The notes under the pieces were generated by a model. That model did no database searches, had not been told where the DNA came from, and was given only the letters and a program-made list of their open reading frames with translations. DNA of 64,000 nt from Vishniacozyma victoriae (lineage: Eukaryota; Basidiomycota; Tremellomycetes; Tremellales; Bulleribasidiaceae), in the NCBI GenBank assembly GCA_017654735.1, contig JADPYG010000088.1, positions 124,001 to 188,000 on the forward strand. Reading direction: 5' to 3'. Both the position numbers and the translations under genes were made by a program. Shown here piece by piece: positions 46,904 through 59,355 of this stretch. Within the stretch, counting starts at the first letter, position 1, and each line of letters starts with the position of its first letter.

Positions 46904-48227
46904 ATGCTATCCCAGGCATCAGCAAGGTTCGCATCCCGGGCCGCACACATCGGAAAGGTTCGTCTCGAATTTCAAGCATCCATTTTAAGCAAGGCGATCT
47001 CTAGATCAGAGGGATGGAGATAATATTGGTGGAATACGTGACTGACAATCTAGGCCCGATTCAACTCTTCCGCCTCTACCCCCGCTCAATCCTTCCTCCA
47101 GTCCCGATCGGCTCTATTGGCTGCTACCGCTGCATCCGCCGGATCGATCGCATTCTACTCCCACGCATACGGTATCCCATTCCTCCCAGAGGCTTCAGCA
47201 AACACTGCCGCCGACGATGGATTGCACCCCGCCAGCTTCCCCTTCGCTCACAAGGGAATTTTTGACACTTTCGATCACTCTTCCATCAGGCGTGGATACC
47301 AGGGTGAGTGGGATCGGAGCATGAAAGGATGGGAATTGCCGCTAATCCTACAGTCTACCGTGAGGTTTGTTCCGCGTGTCACTCTCTAGATCGAATCGCA
47401 TGGCGAAACTTGGTCGGTGTCTCGCACACTGTCGATGAGGTCAAGGCAATGGCCGAGGAGGTTGAATACGAGGACGGACCCAATGATCAGGGAGAGATGT
47501 TCCAGAGACCGTTAGTCGGATCGGATCTCGTCTGAATGGACCGGAAGCTGACTGGCATAGAGGAAAGCTCGCCGATTACATGCCCGGACCCTACCCCAAC
47601 GAGGAGGCTGCTCGAGCCGGTAACGGAGGGTACGTTTATTGCATCGCGGGTAGAGATCGGCATGCTGATAATCTAGTGGTCTGCCCCCAGATCTTTCCCT
47701 CATTGTCAAGGCCCGACACGGAAATGCCGTGAGTTTGCCGATCATCTTCACAAGCTCGTTCGCTGATGGATATAGGATTACATCTACTCTCTACTAACCG
47801 GTTACGTCGACCCACCCCCAGGAGTTGCCGTCGCCGAGGGCATGAACTACAACCCGTAAGTTCGCGACGACTTTTACAGGACAACCACTGATGATCAGCT
47901 ACTTCCCCGGAGGTGGTATTGCCATGGCCCGAGTCCTTTACGACGGACTGGTCGAGTACGAGGACGGAACCCCCGCCAACACATCACAGATGGCCAAGGA
48001 TGTCACCAACTTCCTTGCCTGGACATCCGAGCCCGAGCACGATCAGAGGAAGAAGATGGGAATGCAGGTGAGTACGGATGCATTTGCCCATGGCCTCAGC
48101 TGACATATAGGCCGTCATCATTCTCTCCACCATGACCGCCATCTCGCTATATATCAAGCGATTCAAGTGGACCCCCATCAAAAACCGAAAGCTCTTCTAC
48201 AACCCCCCAAGCACGAAGTCTCACTAG
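46904..48227 (+). CDS. CYT1: cytochrome c1, haem subunit of respiratory complex III
   Basis: The protein carries electrons from the Rieske centre to cytochrome c in the inner membrane. It begins with a basic mitochondrial presequence ([18 protein letters not shown]) and a hydrophobic sorting segment ([18 protein letters not shown]). The haem site is CSACH in [20 protein letters not shown] near 47370. [28 protein letters not shown], and [16 protein letters not shown] follow. The axial methionine is expected in IAMARVL. The C-terminal helix ([19 protein letters not shown]) anchors it, ending PPSTKSH. About six introns. The family is complete with no odd residues. Confidence 0.96.
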
Positions 48228-48886
48228 GGCAATTCTCTCGTTTTCCGTGTATCCCAGCAGTCAACAGCATTGTAGTCTGCTTGTCTATGTGTGAGCATGC
48301 ATCTTTACCAATTCGACTAACGGCATTCGGCGATTCCGGCTATGCAAAGACACGCCAAGGCTTATTTGACCTCAGACTCGACCTCTACGCGTCATGCACG
48401 CCGACTTGGTCCATGTCTGCTGGTCTGCGACGTACGAGACTGCAGACTTCTCATGGCGATTGAAAAGTGCTGACCGCACTGATGTCTCACATGTGTTTCG
48501 GAGCCGCACTTGTCGCTCTTCTCATTTGCCGGCGGCGACGAAAAGGTGTCTGAAACATTCTAGTCCAGCTATCGGTCTCACGCGCCCTGGCCAAGGATGA
48601 GGGCAGCGCATATATCAGTCGAGCATCCTCTACACTTACCTTTCCTCCTCACCCCCTCGTAGCCTTCTCTCCCAATCTTCCAATCTCATCCACCCTCGTT
48701 CGATATCCTGGTGATATATTCCTTGCAGTGCAGGCGAACTACCCCAATTTACTTTTACTATCTACTGTTTGACTGGTTCAACAGTTTACTTGTCTTTGTA
48801 AATCTCACCGAACTCGCCTGATTGATTCAGAAGAGCCGTACCGCCCCCGACTTCCTTTGCTACATATCAATCCTAAAGATATCAAT
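48228..48886. promoter_or_regulatory. promoter region of the secreted histidine-rich protein gene
   Basis: I see no gene in these 659 bases. A CT-rich tract lies at 48640-48700, and the 150 bases before the start at 48887 look like a leader. A long CT-rich tract is common in promoters of strongly expressed fungal genes. Confidence 0.45.
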
Positions 48887-51800
48887 ATGGTCCTACTTAA
48901 ATCATCTTTCGCCTCGGTCCTGGTCGGTGCTGCCTTGACGGCTTCCGCCTCTGGTGCCGCTCTACCTTCCATGCCCAATGGTGAATTGAATGCTAGAGAT
49001 GCTCAAGTAAGTTCTCTCACCACATGTTCGAGAAATAGCTGACACCTAGTCCGTTATGATGGTTCCTCATACCCCACTCGCACCGGCTGAGCAGGATATC
49101 AAGAACATCGCTAGTATGATGGGCAAGAAGATGAAGAAGAGGGAAGAGCAGTACAAGGGTGATGATGTCGATTTCACCCAGCACCCGGACAAACGTCTTT
49201 GGAGGGGACGACTAGGTCGACGAGGACCATTGAGGCAGAGGCAAGAGGACGAGGAAATGGCTCGGCAGGCTCAAGAGGTAGGTGATATGTTATCGCGAGG
49301 GTAAGTCTTACTGATGAACAGGTCGAGGAAGCCGAAGAGATGAGAGGCGACAGCCTTCCTGGAGGATCCGAGATGGATTTTGAGGCTCGTGGCTTACCTG
49401 CACGACCCAAGCAGCCTCAGGGTGAGACTCAGTACCAAGCTCCCCAGACCGAGGAGTCTCGACCTTCTGAGCCTGAAGTCGAGTCCGAGAATCGACAACA
49501 AGACATGCCTACCCAGAGTGGAAAGAAGGAGGATGTAAGTGATCCTATCACAGCGATCGTTCCAGTGCTGATGATTGCAGATGATCAACGTCGACATTGA
49601 TGGAGTCAAAGGTGATAGCCCAACTCATGGTCGGCTTGTCGACATTGATGCTCGACACTACGAGCGACCTGCTCATTACCATGATGTAAGTTCTACCTCT
49701 GATAGACAAGGCCCGAGCTAATTTGTAGTTGATCAACATCGACCTGAATGGTGTTCGAGGTGATAGCCCAGCTCATGGCAGCCTGTTGAACTTGGACGCT
49801 CGATCTCCCCGACACGACGATGATCGAGTCGTTGTTGTTGAAGGTGGCCGACACCGATATCATCACGATCACGATCACGACCATGACTATGACCACGATA
49901 GGAATGGACACGAGCACATTCACGAGCATATCCACTCTCGAAGCAATGTTGTCGTTGTTGACGAAGGCCGAGATCGAGGACGACACGGACATCACGGACA
50001 TCATGGTCATCGAAATGGCGATAATGTTGTTGTTGTTAACAAAAGGCGACATGATGACAATGATGAAGTTGTCGTTGTTGATGGAGATCGACACCACCGC
50101 CACCATGGCGATCATCATGGCCACCGACACGGAGGTGATGTTGTCGTGATGGACAAGAGGCGTCACAATGACGATGTCGTCTATGTCGATGGCGACTACC
50201 GATCCGATGGCGATATAATCTACGTCGATGGAAGCCGACACCACCGACACCATGGTGATGTCGTTTACGTCGATGGAGATAGGCATCACCGATATCATGA
50301 CCACGGAAATGTCAATGTTCATGAGCACATCCACGAGCATATCCACAAGCGAAGCCACAACGATCACGACGATATTGTTGTAGTCGATGGCGACAGGCAT
50401 GGACATAGGCACCATGGCCATGGTCATGGACACCACGACCACGACGAGACTGTCATCATCGACAAGAGACGACACAGGGACAATAACCATGGCCACCGAG
50501 GTCATCGAGGTCATCACAATCACCGACACTCCAATGTCAAGGTTATCCACAGGCCAGTAAGTGCTCCCCGTCCTGCTCCCGTGCCTGCTCCTGCTCCCCC
50601 TGCCCCCGTCCCTGTCCCTGCCCCTGTACCTGCCCCAGCGCCGAAACTTCCTACTCTCCCTCCTCCACCTCCTCCTCCTGCCCCGGAGCCTATTCCAGCC
50701 CCAGCCCCTGAGCCTGAGCCCGAGCCCGAGGCTCCTGTCGACGAGGAGCCTGTGGAGGAAGAGCCCGTGGAGGAGCCGGAGCCCGAGGACGAGCCTGAAG
50801 ACGAGGGCGAGGACGAGGGCGATATGGAGCGGAGGCGACTCGGGCGGCATGGGCACGGGGGGCACAGGCATGGACACAGCAGTGTAAATGCTCTAGCCCC
50901 GCTGAAGCACATTTGCTGACGATATAGGAAACTCGAGACGTTCAACAGAGGTCGCATGACCACCATCACGACGAGGTTATTGTGGTTGAAGATGGTCACC
51001 GACACCACCGACACCGACCTCTGATCGCTGTCGACAAGCGACAATCGGTCATGGAAAAGGTCAAGTCTTTCTTTACCGCCAGGAGCCATGACGACACTAC
51101 CATTGTCGAGACTGGACGACACCGACACGATGCCACGGTGGTCAAGACTGGTCGACATGGAGATACTGTGGTCAAGACTGGCCGACACGGTGATACTGTG
51201 ATTATCGACGGCCACCACAAGCGACACTCTACCAAGATCAATGTTATTGATGATGACCGAGAGTACGCTGATACTGTGATCTACCAAGACGGCCGTCATC
51301 ACCGACACGGTCGACCCATCTACATCGACTCTGGCCACTCTCGAGATGGAGTCAGAATCATTCCTCGAGATGAGATGGAGGAGGACGAGCTTGCGCCACT
51401 CTACAAGCGATCCCATGATCACGATGGACATCACAGTCACGGGCATCATGGAGGTCGACACAGGAATTGCCGAAACGGTGGATGTGATGATGACGATGTT
51501 ACAATCGTTACCAATAACAAGCGAGACATGGATATGGGTATGGGAGGTGCACCAGGATATATTGACGTCACCAGCCCCATGGCCAATTCGACTACCGCTC
51601 AAAAGATCGCCTCGCTCGTCTTGTCTACCTCTAACGGAACCGACTCGAACTCTACCTTTGTCTTCAACGCCTCCAACAATATCCGCACTCAGGTCTACCT
51701 TGTTCCTGTCAACACCACCTCTACCGATGCCGGGACCGCCGACAGTACCTCGCCTATTGCCGTCAACTTGAAGTTGCCTATCTTTAATGCTGCTTCGGCC

Positions 51801-52898
51801 GCGGTCGAGCCATACTGCGCTACCTTTGACCCTTCGCCCGCCTCGCCCGCACCCATGACTGTCATGCCATGTATGGCCGAGAACGATGTCCACCAAAGTC
51901 AAACTTTCCTTTACTATTCCGACACTGGAGTTATTCACCCTGATTGGAAACCTGCCGCTACCTCGCAGGATCTCTTGCAGTCGATGTCTGACTCTGTCGA
52001 CGATAGCGAGTCGATGATGAACATTGATGAAGTCTCTCCATCATCAATGATGGCTTCTTCGTCAATGATGGCCTCTTCGTCAATGATGGCCTCTTCGTCC
52101 ATGATGGCATCTTCATCCATGATGGCTTCTTCGTCAATGATGACTTCCATGACTTCCATGCCTATCATGACCTCCACGGCTTCGTCTTCGTCTTCTACCG
52201 CCTCCTCCCTCAAGACCTCCATCTCTGCTTCCATGCCCGCTGTCACTAGCATGTCGAGCTCTATGTCTTCTATCCCCAACCTCCCCTCCATGGCTGCTCC
52301 CACCGCCCCTTCGTTGGGTGCCGCCGCCGTCCCCACCATGGCTTCCGCTTCTTCCTCCGCCCCCAGCTCCATGCCCACTGGTTCCCCCTCAAACGTCACT
52401 TTGATCTTTTCCCCCGCCAACCCTTCCATCAAATCTGAGTCTATGTTGACTTCTGACTCGGACATGGCTCAGGCTGCTTTCGACGCTCCTTCCTCCAAGA
52501 TGGATGCTGAAAAGATGAAATCTACCCCTTCCGCTTCTTCAACTGATTCTACCTCCGCCGCCCCTTCTTCCACTTCTACTTCCGCTGGCCCAAAGCGATA
52601 CCCCGTCATCCCCCTTCCATCTGCCGATCCCGTTTCCGCCGAGACCTACAACGGCCAAGACGCTAGTGATCAGACTCTATCTGATGATGATTCTATGATG
52701 GACACCATGGGTATGGACGATGCCCAGACTGCTCCTATGTCCGGTCAAGACTTTACCGCTCCTTACCAGTAAGTAACCCATACTCAAACAACGGCAAACA
52801 AGTCTAACAATCCCACAGGCGCCGCTGATCATTCCAGATGGACATGGACTGCAGTCGACGAGGCTGCTGAAAACACTTCGCCTTCCGCTGTAGCTTAA
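48887..52898 (+). CDS. giant secreted histidine-rich repeat protein with Kex2-type sites
   Basis: I know no named family. A signal peptide (MVLLKSSFASVLVGAALTAS) opens it. Two repeated segments follow (INVDIDGVKGDSPTHG and INIDLNGVRGDSPAHG), each at the start of an exon. Then come many units of four beta-branched residues plus Asp-Gly-Asp-Arg (VVVVDGDR, VVYVDGDR, IVVVDGDR, TVIIDKRR) alternating with His-rich loops (HHRHHGDHHGHRHGG). A Pro/Ala then Glu-rich linker separates a second His block. A globular region with PYCATFDP and SQTFLYYSDTGVIHPDW and a Ser/Met/Thr-rich tail complete it. At least ten Lys-Arg sites could be cut by Kex2. Binding of Zn, Cu or Ni is a plausible inference. Seven exons; the last joins as PYQ-WTWTAVDEAA. 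Confidence 0.78.
49738..50535 (+). repeat. histidine-rich coding repeats, first block
   Basis: Within one exon, about a dozen units start with a four-residue strand such as VVVV, VVYV, IIYV or IVVV, then Asp/Asn/Glu, then Gly or Lys-Arg, then a loop of His, Asp, Gly and Arg. The loops HEHIHEHIH occur twice. The DNA reflects this as many GTTGTTGTTGA and CACCGACACCA strings. A second, shorter block lies at about 50960-51320. Confidence 0.8.
52041..52142 (+). repeat. 18-bp tandem coding repeat (Ser-Ser-Ser-Met-Met-Ala)
   Basis: TCAATGATGGCTTCTTCG-like units repeat five or six times, encoding SSSMMA each time. They lie in the Ser/Met-rich tail of the His-rich secreted protein. Methionine clusters can bind Cu(I), so metal binding may extend beyond the histidine blocks; this is inference. 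Confidence 0.8.
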
Positions 52899-53008
52899 TC
52901 CCTTATATTGTCCATATATAATACATGCATTGCATTCTTCTCAATTGCATCGATACAAACAAACATTATGACACCTGTACAACGTGAACAGTAGCAACAG
53001 CTTGAGCA

Positions 53009-54799
53009 TTACTTTTTGGCATTAATCGTAAACATCTTCATTCCAGATCTTTTCTTGTTTCCAGTGTCGGCCCCGCCGAAACGCCTTTTCAGTCGACTAC
53101 TCGCGAAAGCATCCTCCTCCGACCTCGGACTGCTCGATTTGAGGATAAGTGGTTTGATGTCCTGCGAACTCGTGGTCGCCATACGAAATGGATTGAGCGA
53201 TGGTTTGCTTGGTCTGCGGATCGTGCTCTGAGACTCGAGTGGTGGTGAGGACACGGGCGATGATGACCGGGTAGGACGGAATGGACCTGAATGTTTGACC
53301 TTTGTAGCGCCAAAGATATCACCGACGAGGTTGTCTCCTTTAGCCGAGCGAATCTGGGATGCCGATCCGGTAGACTCTTGTGGTTGATGTGCACGCACAC
53401 TAGTCCCCCAAGTCATTTCCTCCCATCCATCCGGGATCATCCTCACCATCATCAACCTCGGCCCACCCTTGATCTCTACCTTTTTCGCCTTTTTCGCCTT
53501 TGAAGGGTCAAAGATCTTCGGTTTCGGTTTCTTTTCCTCTAGCCACGGTTGGCGTACAGATCGGACATTCCCGTCTTTATCCCAATCTGAGGTTATTCGT
53601 TTCCTAACGATCCCTTTTTCTTGATCGTCCTTGATCTGCCAAGCTAGAGGAAGATTCTTGACTGCTCGCCGAAGTTCGCTGACGGGATTGGCGATATTTG
53701 CCGCGCCTTGTCCGTATACCATTCCAACTCCATCTGCACGATATGTTGGTGCTTGATGTGATGATCTCATAGGAGCTAGGGCGGGATTATCGGGGAAAGG
53801 GGTTAAATGGGGCGAGATCTGGGTGGTAGTCGGGACGATGTGGAGAGCGGTGTAATCGGTAATCTTCATCAGGGTCGAGCAGAGGTACGACATGACTTCG
53901 GAGGGGGTCTTGTCGGCTGAAAAGAGGTCGAGCAGGCCTTCGGTACAGGGCTGGAACCCGGGATAAGGAAACAAGGTAGCGGATTGACGATTGAAAATAT
54001 CAATAGCGACGTCCGTACATGATGTCTCGCGAACATCTACCATCAGTCAAGGTTAACAGTTCAGACATGGAGGAAATGTACCGAGCATGACCAGTCCTGG
54101 GAATCTGGCAAAATTCTTCATCGACTTGTCGGTGATCCCTCTACATCCGACCAAAGACCAAGCACGTAGCCTGCACATTCCCTTTGAACCAGGTAATTCC
54201 AATGCCGAAGTCAATAACGTGATCCCATAGTCTGAAACACTACATCCCTGCATCCACAAAGCAGTCAGATGCGTACACCACCTTAACCCCTGGATAGTCT
54301 GATCGTCGATCGGTCCATTTGAATTATTGAGTGATATCGTCGTCAGGAAACGAAATATCGAAGGCGCAGCTAATCCGGTTGGATCCCGGATATCCAGCGT
54401 CGGGAGAAGCGTTATTGGATGCCCTTGCATTCGTTGGAGCAGGTGAACACATGGTAGACCTAGCACGTGATCATCCGCTTCGTTTGGTAGGTAGAGAGCT
54501 TGTATAGCCCATATTGTTGTCTCATCCGGATGAGTATTGACCCGTCCATACATGTCTTCATCGTAATTCCGGTCAGCTCGTACTCGAGCGATGATGCGCC
54601 GGATCAAATGAGGGGGTAGTGAAGCGAATGATTGCAGGGAGAATTGATCGAATTTGACAGAGATCGCGGTGAGGGCACATGATGATAGTGTCTTGACGGC
54701 TGATGTTGACTGGGGCTTGTAGTCGGGCCGTAATCGCGAGAATGGCAATGGGGTGAGTAGCCAATTTGGCTTGGATGATGTGGCTCTGTGCGTCAGCAT
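53009..54799 (-). CDS. leucine-rich-repeat-like protein with basic C-terminal tail
   Basis: The first two thirds have irregular LRRs of the cysteine-containing kind. FSLQSFASLPPHLIRRII, then IQGLRWCTHLTALWMQGCSVSDYGITLL, then LRAWSLVGCRGITDKSMKNFARFPGLVMLDVRETSCTD show this. An intron of about 50 bases near 54030-54082 joins VML to DVRETS. The last third is disordered and basic, with KKPKPKIFDPSKAKKAKKVEIKG and an end KKRSGMKMFTINAKK. I start at 54799 (MLTHRATSSKPN), about 75 bases after a TATATAAG box on the minus strand near 54875. The nearest idea is an Amn1/F-box-type LRR protein; no F-box is visible. Confidence 0.68.
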
Positions 54800-55138
54800 A
54801 TCAATGAGATCTTTCACGTCACTTTGACTGACCTGAACGACTGATCTGATGCCTCTGACCCTGCTGCTGTTCTTATATAGTCCATAGCTGCCCACCGTAC
54901 ATGAGTGATATGGTACGTGATTTCTATAAAATGAGAAATCAGACGCGTCCCCTCCCCCCTCCACCCTCATATCCCATCGGAAAGATCCGAGAGATAACGG
55001 AATCAAACTGGATATATCAATCAATCGTTAATCGTCAACGGATAGAGTATCAGCAGACACACCTAAAGAGCACTCTCCTTTCATCAAATCCACTTCTATC
55101 ACATAACGAGATCAACGGCAGAGCTCCTAGTGAGCAAG
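54800..55138. promoter_or_regulatory. divergent promoter of LRR-like and UPF2 genes
   Basis: These 339 bases lie between diverging starts. A TATATAAG box lies on the minus strand near 54875, oriented to the LRR-like gene. Confidence 0.5.
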
Positions 55139-58100
55139 ATGTCCACAGCCGACTATATCGCCAAGTATCCCAGGCGCAAAGCACAACGGGATACAGTCGT
55201 CCGATATTGGACCGAGGATCCAAGACGTGAGCGGCGTCAAGGCTACCACTCGAAATGTTGGCTGACGAGATAACAGGACCTTCCGGAAGTCTCGATTCGT
55301 CTTTAAAGAAACATACGAATCTACTCAATAAGCTCAAGACGAATCTGCTTGCTTCGCCTCCTGATGCACTATTGAAGGATATAGATGGCTTGACATTGAC
55401 GAAATATCTGGAAGAGATTGTTGCTGCTATTGTCGAGGGGGCAGGAAAGGGGAAAGGAGATCCTGAAGCTGCTATCGAGGTGAGCTGACAGAGAATTCTT
55501 GTCTCACAAGCTCACGAGTAGGTGATTGTACAGTTACATACGCGCTTGACGCCCGATTTCTTGCCACATCTTTTACCGCCTTTCTTGGCCGTTCTTGCTC
55601 AGCCGCCAGTCCAATCGACTGGCAAAGAGGAGAAAGATAGAGAGAAGGAAGAAAAGGAGAGATTGAGTAGGCAGAGACCTGTGTTGAGGATCGTGGCAGA
55701 TTTAGCAATGATAGGCGGATGGCAAGCTGGTCCAGCGAAAGGAGGTGCAGAGGTCCAGAAAGTCATCAAAGGTTTGGTACGCTCCCTTCTCATCGGGCTC
55801 AATTCAAAGTGGCTGACGTCTAGATGACTGGTGACGCTCAATATGCCAATTTGCCATTACTCTCGACTTTCTTGAAACACTTTAATCGAGCCTACCTTGG
55901 ATCCCCGGAAAAGTCGGCAGAAGAGAAAGCAAGCGGTCATGGAGCGACTGGACCTTCGCCTGATTTGCCCGATGAAGTGACGGAATTGATCCCTGTCGGA
56001 CTGCAGAAGGAGTTCAGGGAAATGTTTGTTGCTTATTTCAACACCGCTAGCAAGACCTTGATCAAAGGGCATTTGGTGAGTTACTTGCCTTCCTTGAAGA
56101 ATCTCGCTGAACCAGACAGAAAGTATTGGATCAGGATAAACGTAATCACGAAGCTTATATCAAATCAGGAGAAATCTTTGAAGACCGCCAGCATGCCTAC
56201 GAGAAGATGACCAAGGTAGTTGAAAAGCTCACAACCGGTGTACAAGGTCTAGCAGATCTACTCGGCCTTCCATCACCAGTCTTACCTACCGCGGCGAATC
56301 TCGCCAAAGGAGGTCTTCAAATCGTCGATTCCGCCTCCTCGTTCCAGGTCCGAGACGATGGACCAGTACCAGGTGGAATATGGGATGATGAAGAAGAGAA
56401 GCGATTCTATGAAGAATTGGTGGATCTTAAAGAACATGTCCCTTCTGGTCTACTGGGAATCAAACCTGCTAAATCCAAGGCGGAGGGCGAGGCAGCTGAA
56501 AGAGAAGTCAATGGGAATGGACAGGAGAGTGAGGCCGAGGCGAAGGATAAAGCCCAAGCAGAGAATCTAGCGAGGGAGCTGGAAGAGATGTTATTGGCGG
56601 AAAGCGATTCCACCACAGAATTAGCCACAACAATGTCGAGGACAGCATCCGCCAACGCCCCAGTTGGAGCCCAGACTCCGTTAGGATCGCCATTAAAAAT
56701 CCCAGGCGAACTCGAGGAGGATCAACCGCCTGTTGCACCAGTCGCGAACGGAGAAGAGGATGCCATCAATTCCGGTCCTGCTGCGAGGTTATTAGCTCTA
56801 TTTGCTGCCTTGCCGGAAGCTAGTAATCGAGAAATGGTTGATAAGCTCGCTATTGAATTCGCTTTCTTGAATTCGAAAGCAGCTAGGAGACGGCTTGTTA
56901 AAGTACGTTCCGCATTTACTGGATGTACGAATAAGCTGATCGGCAGTTCATCGGAGAAGTACCAAAGAACCGAACAGATCTCTTGCCGCATTACGCCAGG
57001 CTGATCGCTACGCTCAACCCATATATGCCTGATGTCGGTTCAGGGGTGATTGAGATCTTGGATGAGGAATTAAGATATCTGCAACGAAAGAAGCTCGTCA
57101 AAGAACTTGACTCTGTGAGAATGAAGGTAAGCTTCGCCAAGCAGGAAGTTGGGAGGGAGCTGATAGTCAGAACGTCCGATTCTACGGAGAATTGGCCAAA
57201 TTCAAAGTTGCCCAGCCATTTACTATCCTACATGTCTTGAAGGTGTTTTTGGACGATTTCAAATCGAATATCGATAATATCTCAAATCTCCTTGAAACTT
57301 GCGGAAGGTTCTTGCTGCGATATGAGGGTACTGCGGTGACTGCAAAGAATATGGTGGAGTTGATGAGGCGGAAACAGGGGAATTCACACCTTGACCAAAG
57401 GCAGCAAATTGCTCTTGAGAATGCTTTCTACACTGTATGTCCATCCTGCACTCTCATACTACGACTGACAATAGTGTAATCCACCTGAAAGGGTGACTAG
57501 GGAGGTTGTGGAATTGTCGCCGATGGAAAGCTGGATCCAGCATTTAATGCACAATGTACTAGTCAAGCGGACTATTGACAAGGTGTTGAAGTACCTCAGG
57601 AAGCTACACTGGGAGGATCCAGAGGTCAGTTCAGTGGTTCTTACAGTCAGAGCAAAGCTGAATAAAAGGTTTACAGCTACTTGCTCAAGACATTCTCGAA
57701 TGTCTGGGAACTGAAGTATGGAAATATCGGATTTGTCGCTGGACTCGTATTTGATTTACAGCGATACCATCCCGAATTCGGGGTCAGCGTGCTCGATCAG
57801 ACCATGGAGAACATCCGGATTGGAATGGAGGTACGTCACATGTAATATTTGAAGGAAATGCTGATGAATAGGAAAACATCTTCAAGTTCAACCAAAGACG
57901 CCTTGCTTGTGTCAAATACCTTGGGGAATTGTACATGTACCGAGCAGTCAGCGCTGCTGTCATCTTTGACACTCTCTGGTCTTTGATCTCTTTTGGACAC
58001 CGTAAGATATCCATTCCGCCTGATCGCAAAGCTAATATTCAGCTCCCGGTCCACCTGTCCCTGGACGCGATAGCCCTATTGATGCTGTTCATGATTTCTT

Positions 58101-59111
58101 CAGAGTCAGATTGGTTTGTACGCTACTCGATACATGTGGATCTTGTTTCGATAGGGGATCTTTGAAGAGGAAATTGGATGCTTATCTCATCGTCTTCCAG
58201 GTAAGCTTTTCACATTTGGTGGGACGGACTTAGCTGATGAGCAGTTGTATGTGACTTGTAAGGTCGAGATACCGATGGACGTCGAGTTCATGTTGAGTGA
58301 TACTTTAGAGGTGGGTCGAGAGGAGTGAAAAAAGCGATTGCTGATTAGAAGGCGCTACGACCCAAGACTGCTCGTCTGCGTACATTCGAACAAGCCGCCG
58401 CTGCGACCGATGAGCTCTTTGCTCTTGAGCACGATTCGAACGCCGCCGACGACGCAGAATCAGACGAGGAAGGACCATCCAGAGGGAATCAGGCAGAAGC
58501 CGACGAACCAGTCGAAGAGCTCGACGAACTCGAACATGAACATCAATCCGACCAAGTCGAAGACGAGGACCAGGATCAAGATCAAGAAGTCGTGCTGATC
58601 CGAGATTCGAAGAAGGATGAAATCGATGAAGAAGCCGCTGCGGACTTTGATCGAGAGTTTGCAAAGATGATGGCTGATACCACCGATGCTCGACGTGGGG
58701 ATTCCAGACGAGCTCCGCCTCCTGTATTCGATACTGCTATCCCGCACGTCAAGAAGCGGGAAGAGAGGGAGGCAGCAGAGGGAAGGATGAGTTTCACATT
58801 ATTGTCAAAAAGGGGTAATCGGCAACAGGTCAGTCATCTCTCGTTTCTCTCGGTGTACTTGTCGGCTGATGGGAAGATGCGATCACTCGATATCCCTATG
58901 GATTCGAACATCGCCGTCAACCTGCAGAACTATCAACAGCAGAGTTTGGCAGAGAGGCAGCAGTTGAAAAGGCTGGTATTGCAGAATGAGGCTAGGCAGG
59001 AGCAGTCTGAGGTACAATGTGAGTATCCATGAAATCTTGGAGGCATCGTACTGATATCTAGCCCTGGTGGATAGGAGAGGTGGGATCAAGTGGCGGGTAG
59101 CTCCTGGATAG
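55139..59111 (+). CDS. UPF2: UPF2/NMD2, nonsense-mediated decay factor
   Basis: UPF2 links UPF1 and UPF3 in nonsense-mediated mRNA decay. Three MIF4G-type helical domains can be followed. The first lies at about 55260-56200 (LLKDIDGLTLTKYLEEIVAAI, VLRIVADLAMIGGW). The second is at about 56780-57450 (GPAARLLALFAALPEASNRE, AFLNSKAARRRLVK, NISNLLETCGRFLLRYEGT). The third is at about 57480-58330 (RTIDKVLKYLRKLHWEDPEV, RRLACVKYLGELYMYR, VRLVCTLLDTCGSCF). A long acidic stretch (EELDELEHEHQSDQVEDEDQ) follows, then VFDTAIPHVKKREEREAAEGRMSFTLLSKRGN and a UPF1-binding helix (MRSLDIPMDSNIAVNL). The end is WRVAPG. The first exon reads MSTADYIAKYPRRKAQRD. More than ten introns. Confidence 0.93.
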
Positions 59112-59355
59112 CCGACAAAAGTCATCGTATCCGTTACGGAGCGATATATCTTGGACTCGTCAGAGAGAGCTATTGTCGTCGCTCAGTATGCCGCCGTTGG
59201 TGAATTCGCTGCGCGGTATAGATTCACACGAGGCGGTCGAGCTGGGCAGTCGAAGTCGCCCGGATCGTGATAGACTCTGGCGGAATAGGTTCCGGCGATC
59301 TACGTAGCTTGCGATTGAAGCAGATGCATCCATTTGCTTGACGATTGCTTATCAT

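Noticed and set aside
49693..50877. A 394-residue minus-strand reading frame antisense to the His-rich exon.
   Set aside because: It is a mirror of the GTCGTTGTTGA and CACCGACAC repeats: its Val/Met/Ser-rich, featureless sequence follows from the sense codons, and the sense strand has a signal peptide and clean splice sites.
50520..51938. A 472-residue minus-strand reading frame across the Pro/Glu linker and second His block.
   Set aside because: Its Gly/Ala/Ser runs are the complement of the Pro/Ala/Glu codons of the sense gene, and no domain is visible.
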